Shown: piece after piece, positions 10,594-23,449 of the stretch | How the letters are laid out: each line of letters begins with the position of its first letter | How positions within the stretch are numbered: position 1 is the stretch's first letter | Origin: Onchocerca lupi | Taxonomy: Eukaryota > Nematoda > Chromadorea > Rhabditida > Onchocercidae | Length of the DNA: 64,000 nt | Reading direction: 5' to 3' | Assembly: GCA_028564675.1 (NCBI GenBank) | Contig: JAOVVO010000266.1 | Coordinates: 35,698-99,697, forward strand | Position numbers and translations under genes: made by a program | The notes under the pieces: generated by a model | What the model was told of the DNA's origin: nothing | Database searches by the model: none | What the model saw: the letters and a program-made list of their open reading frames with translations, nothing else

Positions 10594-13500
10594 ATTGCAT
10601 TGAAGTGGCATGGAATTCAAGTTGTTTTTCTCATTTACTTTCAGCTTCATCGCACTCAAATAGTTCCGCAGTCCATGGATTTGTAATTGGCGATGAACCG
10701 ATTGCTTCATTTCGATCAGAACTTGAGAGACTACAGCGTATATTACATTTTCCTGAGGAATTAGCTTTTCAGGTATTTTAAAAAAAAAAAAAGAAAAATT
10801 TAATTCCAAATCAATTTTTTAATGTATTAAGAAAAACCTATTTATCATTAACGGTTGTCAATGTGCATGAACAAGAAAAAATTTGGATAATTTTTATGAC
10901 TCTTGCAGAATATCAGTTATACAATTTATTGTTTATCAGATTATTTGATGAACTTTTTTATTATTTCCAGTTCGCCTTTTCTTTTCAAATGATCTCAAAC
11001 TGTTTCATTCTTCTCCGTGATTCTTCATTTTTTATCGAAGATATTGTAGAAGCAATAATTAGAAATAATTTGTTTTATTCGGAAATAGAATTTTGACATC
11101 TTTGCATTAGAATTCTTTAAAATTTATGATAAATTTGAAAATTTGTAAGTCTACACTTTTGCATTTTATTTCATAAAATCCACTGTTAGAAGTTCTCCTA
11201 ACATTAATTTACTGGTTTGAAATTTGATTGATCAATCTAACAAATGGATTTTTCGAAGGAAAAAGAATTAAGGATTCACATATGATAATGATAAATATAT
11301 GAAGTTTTCAGTTATCAGCAACCGAATATCAATTATTTTATAAAATGCAGCCGATGGACTATGTTCATTATGTGAGTTGCGATTTAACTTCAGTCCCAGT
11401 TGCAGATAATCCAAGTCCTATTCGAAATCTTGTTAAACGTCTATCTGAGGTGTGTTGTTCTTTTTTAAATTTCTTCATTCTCCGCCTGTCAGGATTTATC
11501 TCTGTTTTACCTAAATTTGTAACATGAAGAAACAAAATGTGGTTATGAATGACTAACTTATTGAATAAATCGATCTTAGCTTAAAGCCAGCAACTTTATG
11601 CATCTCTAAGACGTTTTTAGTTTAGAATTGAAGCAGTTCTTAGATTATCAATAAAGCGTAATTTTCGCATAACTTCAAGGAAACACTATTTTTTTCTAAG
11701 TGATTGATTTTCCATACTTGGAAAATCAAAAATAATAATTATTCGACTAGTAACCGAATAAGCCGAATTTTCTATATTGTTGGAATTTTTTTTGCATGCT
11801 TTTGATTGATAATAAAATGATAAATATCAGTGATTTTTCAATTTTTCAAAAATTTCATTTTTCAGATAAGTTCATGGATAACGCATCTTATAATTAGCTT
11901 ACCAACATCTGCGGAACGAAAAACAACTCTTGCTTCCATTTTTCGGATGATCGATACGTGCTGGAATATTGGTTAATTTTTATTACAAATTTCTTAATAT
12001 TGTCGAGCTTTTCCAAATTTCTTTTTTCATTTTCAGAATTTCGAAATTATCTCCTATTGCATAAAAATCATGCATAATCACTGATTTTTAAAAGTTTTCA
12101 TCTAAAAAAAAAGAGGAAAAAATGCTTTTACAGCATTTATAAGAATGGGTTGTAAGAAGTTCTCAGGAATGTTTGTTAAAGCATTCTGAATTCAATGAAA
12201 TTTGATGTCAAAATTTTCAAGTGCTTTACATTTTTGAAGTTTTGATTCATATTTTTCGAATATTTTAGATTCATTTTGATATGACATTGAATTGTTTGGA
12301 TGTTTTTTCCGCATTTTAGGAAAAAAAAGGTGTTTCTAGAAAGAGATCCATGTATTTATGTGTGTTTTTTTAGAATTAATAATTATGTAAATTGAAGAAA
12401 GAGATGTAAAATAATTAATACTGAAGCGGAATAAAAAAAAAAAGAATATTTTCTATAAATTATTGCCTTTTTCAATTTTTTGTTTTTATTTCTTTATTAG
12501 CTTTCTTTCAAATTTTACTCTATCCATAATTTGAGAAGTTTTAGAATAGGTAATATCTTCAGGTAGATGGATGATTTTCTCATTTTTATCTTTAGGTAAT
12601 TTTAATGGAGCAGTTGAAATTCTGATGGGACTGAAAAGTGAAAAATTACGATCATTTTGGTTATCATTGAAACCTGAGGAAAAGAAGAAATATGAACAGG
12701 TCATTTATTATTGATAAAATTTCCAAATTAATACATTTTTCCCTTTTCTTCAGGTGAAATTTCGGTTTGGTTTTCTATCCCGAAGATTCCGGGTGAAAAA
12801 TTCTCTTCTATGTTTATGACTAACAAGGAATAAGTTCTAGGGATCGATAATCAACTCCTGTTCTTATCTCATAGCAATTACTTTTCATATTAAGATTTTT
12901 GGCATTCACGAAAAATTTGCCTACTGCAAAACAAAGAGCTAGCTGTCTTTGGTGAAGTACTTATACTATATCGCTTTTGCTCACTAAAAAAAAGAAAGAA
13001 ACCATGATAATATGCAAAATTTACAGCTTTGTGAAGCGCTGTTGCCCAGCAATCAGGCGGCTTTATCGACAGCCTATCGAAAAGCGATTAAAAGAGCTTT
13101 ACGCATGCCGCAATGTAGACTGATTCCGTTTTTCGGTGTCTTCTTGCGCGACCTATATGCAATAGTAAATGATTTGCCAAGTATTGTGATGACTGGTGAT
13201 GAAGATGATAAAGACAAGCTAGAGGTACCACTCTTCCTTTATAATATTGATTCGAATAAAAGAATAATATCAAGATGTTAAAAAAATGTCATTTATTGAA
13301 AAATTTTGAATGTCTTTCTAGTTTATGAAAGAACAAAGTGGCGACAGTCGTTATGCGTCCGAAATTGGTGTTAGTGGTTTGTTAAATGCTGATAAGATCA
13401 ATTTGATAGCTGTGGTACTTGATAATTTGGAATTGTTTTATCGTCATTATAAGAATATATCAAATTTTGTTGTGGATCCCACCGGGCCAAGTATTGGGAA

Positions 13501-16500
13501 AAAAAATCCAAAATCCAAGGTATGTTTACAGTCTCAATTTCCCAAAGCGTTTTAAAAAGAAATTTATCTGGATCTTTAAAATAGTGGATTTTTAGGGTTA
13601 CGATCCAGTGCAACCGATAAAAGGTGTTGTAAGAACTGCTACTTTGGTACCTCTGGATACGAATCGTTTCGATCTGGATGTAATCCAGCGACTTCATCAT
13701 GGTACCACCGTCATTCATTGTGATCCAAATACAGGTCGCAGCACACTTTGCATGCTGAAATTGGATGCCAGTTGTGGCTTGTTGTCATGGCGTAAAATTG
13801 GTTATTTGGGAACGAAAGAGGTAAAAGACAGAGTATTTTCTGATTTGGTGATTTTAATTAAGGCTCTTGAATAAGAAATTTCTTATTCAAAAAACTTCGC
13901 AAAGAGTTCCATGCACATCTGAAGAAATTTGCTCTAGATGTGCATGAAAAAAACGGATTTTTAGTCAGTGAATTCCGTGCACACAGCTAATGCATGGAAT
14001 TTGTTGATTAAGAATTCGTGTTGATGGAAAGTGCAAGCCGAATTCCTCCTTATTTGTCGAAAATTTATGAAAATAGCTTGAATGCATTTTAGGATGCATC
14101 TATCCCATCGATGGCACGAATGCAAAGCGCAAAACCACAAACTATGATACCAACGGAAAATCGGAATCCTCCTTCATCACCATGTTCACGACCAGCTGAA
14201 ACTGCCTGTACTTCACTGGATTGTGGCTTTTTAAAGCTTAGCTATGTTAAATCTATCGAAAGTATTACTTCACACGACATCGATATTGAGGTTAGATTAC
14301 TGTTAAAAGTCATCAGATTAAGATTCTTCCTTTTTATAAGCAACGTTTTTAAACCTATCCGTGGCTGACAATAAAATATCAGAAGAAGCAGACGCTAAAT
14401 TTGAGAATATAAACAAAAGATTTGCTGATTAATTTCTATTATTTCTGGATATTCCTTATGTCCGGTATGATTTACGTAAATACATTTTTCGTTTTAAAAG
14501 ACTCTTTCAGAGCATTCATCGACGCCACAGCACTGAAGATATGCCTGTGCAGATGTATTGTTGGACAATAAATTTTGGTTGTTATTTGTCTGATAATGAA
14601 TTCCTATACTTTATCGCACCAGAGAAAAGCGCTCAGTGCTGGATCACTGGACTGACGACTGTATGCACGTAATTTAAATTAAGTGTGACTCTGTAAAATG
14701 TTTGAATTTCAATGAATTAAGGGAATTATTAAGTGATGAACTTCATACTTATCCAACAGAGCTTGAGAAACATGCACTTTTCATGTTCTTGTTTCGAACT
14801 GGACTAGACTGAGAGCTTAACAATTTGCTCCAAATACAAATAAGAAAGTTTATAAAGAAGTACTCCAAAATTTACCTCTCAACCTTTTGATAACTAGTCT
14901 TTTCCAGATTATAAACTATTTACTAGAGCAACAGAAATGCGCAGATCGACGAGTTCTATGGCTTAGAAAATTATATTTACAACTGTCTACTAATTACCGA
15001 CAGGACAGCATGATTGATGAAAGCGTGATATCTAGTCCCCAGCTTTATAAAGCTCTTCAAGCTTTTGGTGGACGAGTGGAAGGTTGGACGAGTTTAGGTA
15101 TCACTAGATGAAGCATCTTAAATTTTGCATACATATTTTACATAAATTACATGTATACTTTTGACAATTTATTGGTATTTCTGAAGATGCTGCAAGTACC
15201 TTGTTTCTTGTCAGGTTTGCAAAATATCGTTTCAAAATCACTTCGTGCAGAAATGGTTCGTTCTACAGAAGTTACGGCGACAAAAAGTTTCAAACAAATG
15301 GCAAATGCTGTTACTCGACGAATGAAATTCGTAAGCCGTAGTGCCACTCAGTCGCAAAGTCCACAATCATTTGCATCTTTGAAGGTGCTTTGAATACGCA
15401 AATCTTGAAATACCAGTAATTTCTGAATGTTTTGAACTTTGAAATACCTCGCACTTCATGTTAAGATTCCAAGATAATTAGGAAAGAGGAAGAGAAAAAG
15501 GAGGAGTGTTGATATAATTATTACTTCAAAATACATTTCGTCAAAGAAATGTTATATTTTAGTTAGAAGGTCACAATACACTTTTATGACTGCAATAGTC
15601 CTGTTTTTCTCGAAATTTCTAAAAGCTCTGATTTTCAGACACGATACTTCTCAGCCCGAAATCGCATAAATGGCCGACAATGCACAATATCAGATCCAAG
15701 CATACCAAAGGAAATATTGGGATCACGGGAGAGTTCTTTATCGACGGATATTGCTAGTCTCTCCTCCTGGTACAAATCCAGAAGACTATCAGCAAGAGCT
15801 TTAAGCACTTTGTGGTCTGGGAAAATAAAAAAGTGAGCCGTGATTGTAATATGTGAGTTAGCCTCCAAAATATCTAGGAATGAATTTTAGAATATTAAAA
15901 GTTCTTTATATTGTGGGCAAATCTCATCATTATTTAAGGACTTCCTTTTTATACATGTGCTATTAAAAATTGATTAGTTATTTCTTTTATTTATTTTTTC
16001 ATTTTTTAATTGTTATTTTTTAATACTATGAATAATTGTTATTCTTTTAATGCCATAAATATCAAAAAAAAAAAAAAAAAAAAAAAATAGATTTCTAGAT
16101 CACTGCTACTTCCTTTTTAATAGAACGAAAAATTCCGAAGATGCAAGTCCAAGCTCAATTGTGTCCGAGGACTTTTCGATGTCTTCGAAATCGTATGAAG
16201 GGGAATATTTGGAGAAACCCGTAACATTATTCGAATTTATTGAATTATACAAATTATTTAGTGCAAACATGCGAACAGATCTCAAGTAAGTTCATTCATG
16301 GAAGATATGTCTTGCAAGACTTGAATTTTTTTGAAAATATATCAACAATAATGATTATGCTGGTGTTTTTCTAGAAATATTTTCAACGATTTCCTTGTAA
16401 TGTGCGGATGTGGCAATGCAAGTTCAATCAAACATGAAAGAAATCAAAAGTTTTCACAAATGGAATCATCGCTTTCGGATATTGAGTTTATTCCAAATGG

Positions 16501-19500
16501 TTTGTAGTCCAGAGTATATATCTGGATAAGATGAGGAAGATGATGAAATTTACACAGAAACTTATATTTTGACAGTATACATATATAGTGATTTTGCCTA
16601 TCCGCATCTTTTATCTGTCCGAGCAAAACTGCTTAATAACATTTTAAGCGCCTATTTGCAGATATCCTTACGAGGAATACTTCCACAATAACTCAGCATA
16701 TCAGTGAAAAGCAGAAGAAAATATACCATACACTAGTTCTTGATAGTTTAAATAGGTATTTCCTCTTTTTTTTCCAAGAAGAGAATTCCTTGTAATTAAT
16801 TATTGCCTTTTTGAAAATATGAAAGATGCAAGTGATAAGAGACATTCTTCGTTATGTAGCTATTATAGCACCATTCCAAAAATGTATTGCTTGAATCCTC
16901 TACTAAAATTTTGTGAAAGCAATTGAGAGAGAAAGTCAAGGAAATATTTAATTAATGCCTAAATATCTAGAAATCGATCGACTGCTCTATCTTTATGCTT
17001 TGCAATATAAGCGTAAAAAGCACTGACAGTTTTTTCGTAATTAAGGGGACTTGTTGATAGAGTTTGAACTTTCGGAAAAGTTTCGTAGAGAATACACTAT
17101 TTCAGTACGGGCCGAACGGATTCATCAGGATGTTCATTTCTAACTCCCGCAATGCTAAAACAATTTATTGAAATGCATCAAATGGAAATTGTGGATGACG
17201 ATTATGCTGTTAAGATAATACAGGTTTTATATTAAGTGCAACGAATGATTATACGAAATTATATCATATAATGTATAACTTTCGATTAGAAACTTTCATT
17301 GCTTTCAGGAACACGAACCCGATCCAGTTTATCGAAGTAAACAGCAACTTTCATTTGAAGGATTTGTGCGTTATATGACGGATTCAACGAATTATGCATT
17401 TGTGCCTGAAGTAATCAAACCCGATCAAGATACTCTTCATTATCCATTAAACTACTACTATATTTGCTCAAGTCACAATACTTATCTCACAGGTCATCAG
17501 CTGAAGGGTGAATCATCCAGTGAAATGTATCGCCAGGTTAGATTTCCATGTACATCATTATTAATGCTATTATTGCCCATGAAGCTATTGCTATATTTGT
17601 TCAAGTTACGAGTAACAATAACTCTAAAAAAATTTTTGAGGATATATCTCTTCTGTGAAACCCGGATGAACACTCTCCATTGTTTCAACCAAAATTTTTT
17701 GTTAGATTTCAAAGTAATGGCTTATGAACAATCGATGCTGCACGAAAAATTGCTTATTGCTATTCTTTATTTAGATGAATTGAAGATTCTAGATAAATTT
17801 TGCTTAAAATTATAGGTGCTATTAACAGGATGTCGCTGCGTTGAATTGGATTGCTGGGATGGTGAAAATGGCTTGCCTCAAATATTCCATGGTCATACTT
17901 TGACATCCAAAATTGGTTTTCGTGAAGTACTCAGTGTTATCAATAAAAGTGCCTTTGTTACCAGCAATTTACCTGTTATTTTATCAATCGAAAATCATTG
18001 CTCACTTCAGCAACAAGCAAGAATGGCTCAGATGTTTAAAGTTTGATTTTTTTTTTTTGAATCAGAGTTGGTTTCTAAGTTTGATTCAAAAAATTCATCT
18101 CCTTTGGTTAATATTTCATTTAAAGCAATGCTCATGTTCATTTCAGAATTACCTCGGAGAAAAGCTTGTTGCATATTTTTTGTTCGAAGCTGACTATAGT
18201 AATTTTCCGCGACTTCCATCGCCGTGGCAATTACAGAATAAAATTTTAATTAAAAACAAAAAAATGATCGCAGAACCAAATGCTGGGCCACGAATGGATA
18301 AATATTATATTAAAAATGAAGGCGATGCGGTTATGGAGCAGATAGAGTATGTTTATTTAATAAAACAACTTATTTATCCTTACAGTCCTGTTTGAATGAA
18401 ACTACTTTTTAATGAAATAGTGGATGCATAAAATTTGCAGTGGTTTCTATGGGACAGATGAAGATGATTTTGAAGAATTTTATGATAATCTGGATGATGA
18501 AGAAGCAGGTTAGTTACATCTTCCTACTAATTCTGTATACATATTGAAACTTTTTAAATCATGTAATTTAAAGAAAAATGTTTTGGCATTATGCAGATTC
18601 GGAAAGCTTGAGAATAGCGAATCGGTTATCAAGGGGTACGCCATATGAATCGTCCAGTGAAGCTGAAGAGGAGCAGAAATACGCTCCATCCAGATTAACA
18701 TATGCGGTTTGTTTAATCTTCCTAAATTTTTGGGCAGTCAGATGTTTCGAAAGCATCAAGTTATAATAGCGCATAAATCATATCATTTGATTCGTACATG
18801 ACTTGTTTATGATATCTTTTGTCCAATTCCAGACAAGTGCAGCATTTGACTTAAGAATAAATGATAAGCCATTGTCTTTAGTGCGAAAAGAGTGTTGCAG
18901 AGATCCATTAAGAAGATACCAGGAGCTCCAGTTGCACGTGAATTATCAGATCTAGTGAATTATATGCAGGCCGCGAAGTTTAAGGTAAAGTTGACCTTAA
19001 AGTTGTAAAGTTATTTGATGATAGCCACTTGAACTTCTCTCAATATGCGTTCAGCTCTAATCTTCAGTCCAGCAAAAATTTTCACTGCTGTAGAGTGATA
19101 ATGGTTTAAACAGGTGGTAACTGCTAGTCGAGATTTTCATAGACCATATATATCCCTCGAATGTCATTTAACGATGAGGAAATTTTTCCAGGGTTTTCCT
19201 AGAATGGTCGATTTTGCTCATCGATGGGAAGAATCAACCAAATCTTCACTACTGGAAACGATTCGACCAGTTCCTAATTCACTGCCAATAGCAACTCCAT
19301 CACGACGATTGCGGAATGCTGCATTACTCAATGAAGAAAATAAATTGAAATCTGGAGAAGAAACTCGATTTTTTCCCAATCCATCTTTAAAGCCTAATAG
19401 CAATGCATCATGCTATCAGGTTACATCACTTAATGAATCATCCGCACGGAAACTTTCAAGGTGATTGTTGTAACTTAAAAATCTAAAATTCATACAGTTG

Positions 19501-22500
19501 ATTAATTCAGATATAAAGTTGCAATTATTAATAGAATTTGTAAAATTGTAGTTTCAAGGAAATGGATTTGCTGGGTATTTCAGGAAACATCCACTGGAAT
19601 TTATCGATTATTCACGCAACCAAATTGTTAGGACGTATCCTGGTGGTATGCGCATTGATTCTTCCAACTTCAATCCAGTTCAGTATTGGGCATTTGGTTT
19701 GCAAATGGTTTCTTTGAATTTTCAAACTACTGACACAGCAATGGCCATAAATGCAGCAATGTTCGAACAAACTGGTAATTGTGGATATACTTTGAAGCCG
19801 AGGATTTTATGGGATAGTTCCCATCCATACTACAACCGTTTCAATCCTCTTTGCAAAGATACTACTTCAATATCCGCGCTGCTTTATACTGTTACGGTAA
19901 ATTCTTGCTCGTTCAATCAGTCATTATTGTTTTTGAAATCTTGATAAATCAATGACTGAATAATACACAAAGAGAAATAAAAGTTGTCACTGATCGGACG
20001 CATATGTGATTCTTCGGATTTTTCGTGAAAACAGCCAGGTTTGTCTTTAAATCCCACAGAGAATGTCTGATTCAATGAGCAATGGACCTTAATTGAACAA
20101 AATCTTCTCTCATAGAAGGTAGTTTAGAAAAGAGTTTAAATTATAGATGAAACAGGCATATAAATGTAAATGAATGAAAAATTCACGATTAATTGGAAGT
20201 AATTAAAGCCAGTCGATATTTGAAACAACAATTGTCAAAACTTAGTCATTTTGATTTTTTTGAAAAGGAGACGAGTTTTGAGGTCAAGATTTATCCCTCC
20301 TCCATGAATTTATTCATCTCTCCCGTAACAATAAACAGTTTCATAGCTAATTATGTAAACATGGTTATACAAAAAAAATACACAATTTTTTCATTTTTTC
20401 ATGTAGTCGTTTTCTGTGCTAATATCTGAACTTTAGTTTTTGAGTCAGAAACTCCCCTTATTTAGGTAATATCAGGACAGCATGTTTGTCCAAACCAACA
20501 TAGTGCCTCAACTTATGTTGAGGTGGAAATCATCGGAATACCAGCAGACTCAGCCAAAGAAAAGAGTAAAACAGTAAGCCGAAATTCGGTGAACCCAATT
20601 TGGAATCACACCTCAACATTTCGGATCGCTTTTGTTTATCTTGCTTTCCTCCGCATTTCTATTTGCGATAGCACAAATGGCAGGTATCTTTTTTCTCCAT
20701 ATAAGCCTTTTCTTGTCAAATTAATAGAAAAAGATAGGAATTACTTTCCTTCATATGTATACTTTATTAGATGTATGGCACAACGAGTAGTTCCTATACG
20801 TTGTATTCGGGCAGGATATCGTCATCTCCCGTTACGGACACCGGCAAATGTACCGATGGATCAGGGAACTGTATTTTTGTATTCACATTTTGAACAAGAA
20901 GAACATGTCAATTTGCATGACGAAGATAGTATTGTCAACTGTAATATTGATCAGCAGTTGCATCCTCAGACATTTAATATCAGTTCGGTGAGACTTTGCA
21001 GGATAAGTATCGAATTTCTCTTGCAAACATACGATAGCCATTTTAAGAATAAAGTCATTCATTTAAGACAAGAAAGACAAAGACGGTTCCCATTCTCAAA
21101 CGACAGATTTTCGTACTGCGAATATCGGGCTTATATAATGACGATACACCGGTTATTGTACACGCTGAATCATTTAGTACAGTGAGGAATGTCGTACAAA
21201 TGGTATGATGCTAATCAGGTTTATTTGTGCTCAGCCGAGTCCTATTTTGATTTGGCTGAGTTAAATCTAAACACTCATTTAGGATGACTGATTCCAGTAT
21301 AATACTTCACACCAACTTTTTATAGGCACTGACAAATGCGGGAAAAAATGCGGACGCTGCAGAGGAATATGTTTTGATTGAAGTAAGCGACAACAAAATG
21401 CTGAGTAGGAATGATGAACAGCAACACATACATTGCGGGCATCGTATTTTACCATCCAAAGTGCCGATCATGGATTGCGTTGCATGCTGGAATGGTTCCA
21501 TGCGACATTTCATCATCAGGAAAAAAGAAACGGCAAGTTTATGCTTCACGACAGGGTTGCACGTGAAATTTTATGAAATTCACTTATATATTTTAAATTC
21601 TGGTGTGACCTAGTGAACTTCCAATCGATTTGGTAGACAAATGACTTTTCGATATTTGTTCCAGGACCCTAGTAGTCGAGCTTGGATTAGTTCCATAATC
21701 AAAGGTAATGCAGGAACACCATCGTCATCGTCAACAATTCAGTCACTATCTTGCGCTCCATCTCCATCAGAGAGGAAAGCAAATAATCGTTCCTCAGGAC
21801 AACTTCCTGTGTTGCAAAGAATGAAGTCTTTGGATCCTGACATTTTTAGCGAAAAGAAGATTATAACTGGTAATATCTTTTGTAGTTTTGCAAGTCATTA
21901 AGGAAAAATTGAGATCTGAAAAAAAATATTCTTCTTTTTTGAACAATTTTTTAGTCTTCGGGTGGTTAGCCTTTTGAAATCAAAAAAAACTTCAATTTGA
22001 AGGCATTTATTCCATTTTTAGTTTTTATAATTATATCTTCATAGATTGGCGTCCACTTACGCGTACAATGAGTGAAACTTTTCTGGTATGTATTCATAAC
22101 GTTAGCAGAAATCAACCGTACGTTATTTTTCGAGCGAGTATTAACAGCACGGCCAATGATATCATCAAAGAAGTACCTCGTAATTTGCATTAAAAATAAT
22201 AAAAACAAGAAAGAGAAAGTTCCCATGAAAATCAGGTTGAACTGTCCGTAGTGTGGTGTAAGCTTGAAGGATTCGAGGTTTCGACACACGAGAATACATA
22301 CTGCAGGATGCTTTGGGATGCGACGAAATACTTCTTATCATGAATTTTTCTCGTTCTGTTGCCTCACTAAAGTTTGCAATTCCTAGTTTTTGTTTGGTTT
22401 AGATGATGATATTCATTAATCTCAACCATCTATGCATCTATGCAGAATCATAAATAACATAGAAACATTAAACACAGAAAAGAGAAAACAGGAAATGCAT

Positions 22501-23449
22501 CTCTTCTCAGCAAAAAAAAAGGGCCAAGCTTTCCTTATCACAACATTTTCATAAACATTTTTGTGAAGAAGACAAAATGAGAAGCGAAGATAGCTCGGTA
22601 GGAAATAAGTTAAGACTAGGATAGCTAACTAGTTTGGTGGATATAATAGGTTTCCATTCATGAGAGTTCTGGTAATTTGTAGAAAAGTGTTTTTTACACT
22701 TATCAAAAAGATTGGCAAAGCTTACAGTACAGTTTAAAACAAAATTTAAAACAAATCGAATGTATTGTTGGAGCATTCATTGGTTTAATATTAGACGTAC
22801 GGTATGTTTGGGATAGGCATACCACTCTACTACTATGTATATTAATCGAAAATCTTGCAAATACACTTACAATTTTGCCAACCTTTTTTGAATTCTTCTT
22901 AAGGTTTTCCTAAAATCGCAACAAACGAATGTCACTGAATCCGAATACGTGCTGATCGAAGAAACAATGAAAGAAAAAAGTTCAGCTCTAATTAGATCGC
23001 TGGAGACAAGCATTCCTGGGAATAATATTTCATTCGGAGAGATAAATGTTGAAGGTTAACGGATCTCTTATGCTAAAAGCTTATAGAAAGAATATGCTAA
23101 TATATAAATGGTTGAAAAAAAAAATCTTCTATTCTGTTTTTGTTGTAACTTATTCTTGTTAAAACGGTATAGTTTCGAAATTTGAAAAGATTTTGACAAA
23201 TGTAAGCTAAACATACAATGATTGTTTGCAGTAGCAGGACGTTCTGACTGTAAAAGAGTTTCTTTGCGAGTGTTGGCATCGAATGAAATTGTCTGGAGAG
23301 CGCAGAGTGCATGGGAAACATCTGGACGTTTTATCCTGGAGAGCCGGCAACATACTGTTCATTCTACTAAAGAAAAAGTGAAAAATTTGTTGCAAGCACT
23401 CGAGAATGCGCATTTGAGTGCTGGTTCATCACCGTCCGTTAAGTTTTAA
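10594..23449 (+). CDS. plc-1: Phosphoinositide phospholipase C-epsilon with RasGEF and RA domains (5' end missing)
   Basis: Hydrolyses PIP2 to IP3 and diacylglycerol at membranes under Ras/Rap control. 32 exons: 10594-10772, 11312-11449, 11866-11971, 12596-12699, 13027-13224, 13322-13519, 13596-13820, 14093-14290, 14511-14660, 14908-15097, 15215-15384, 15639-15832, 16124-16285, 16375-16499, 16662-16755, 17106-17223, 17309-17536, 17816-18040, 18147-18346, 18441-18508, 18597-18706, 18901-18984, 19192-19460, 19584-19896, 20466-20683, 20771-20987, 21107-21202, 21326-21532, 21665-21869, 22045-22172, 22904-23054, 23232-23449. About 1,827 residues: RasGEF 1-308, PH-like to ~500, EF-hands to ~850, X box 850-1067, acidic linker, Y box to ~1349, C2, RA1 (~1494-1594), RA2 (~1663-1760). 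Both catalytic histidines are visible (SSHNTYLTGHQLKGESSSEM; IFHGHTL) with ELDCWDG, and the Y box has NPVQYWAFGLQMVSLNFQT. The acceptor at 18900 is the least certain. The first exon opens with two bases of a split codon, so at least one upstream exon is missing. Confidence 0.94.
21533..21664 (+). other. GC-AG intron in plc-1
   Basis: After RKKET the exon ends ACG and is followed by GCAAGT; the acceptor is TTCCAG at 21664. Only this donor gives phase 0 into DPSSRAWISS. The nearest GT alternative, four bases further, breaks the frame. Confidence 0.7.

Noticed and set aside
16064..16087. Poly(A) runs as possible retroposon tails
   Set aside because: Runs of this kind are scattered throughout introns without target duplications or adjacent element sequence.
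17045..17145. Apparent one-base frameshift in plc-1 (an open frame reading SVRAERIHQDVHF runs into a stop just before TPAMLKQFIEM)
   Set aside because: Using the TTTCAG acceptor at 17105 gives phase-correct STGRTDSSGCSFLTPAML and joins cleanly to the previous exon, so no frameshift is needed.
17366..17815. 149-codon continuous plus-strand frame across the PLC X region
   Set aside because: Its first third is the true X-box exon; the rest reads through an intron after the CGCCAG|GTTAGA donor.
18841..18900. Additional plc-1 exon reading TSAAFDLRINDKPLSLVRKE after an ATTCCAG acceptor
   Set aside because: It runs into a stop in that frame and the phase does not meet the next conserved stretch; the TTGCAG acceptor at 18900 does. 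Kept only as an uncertainty.
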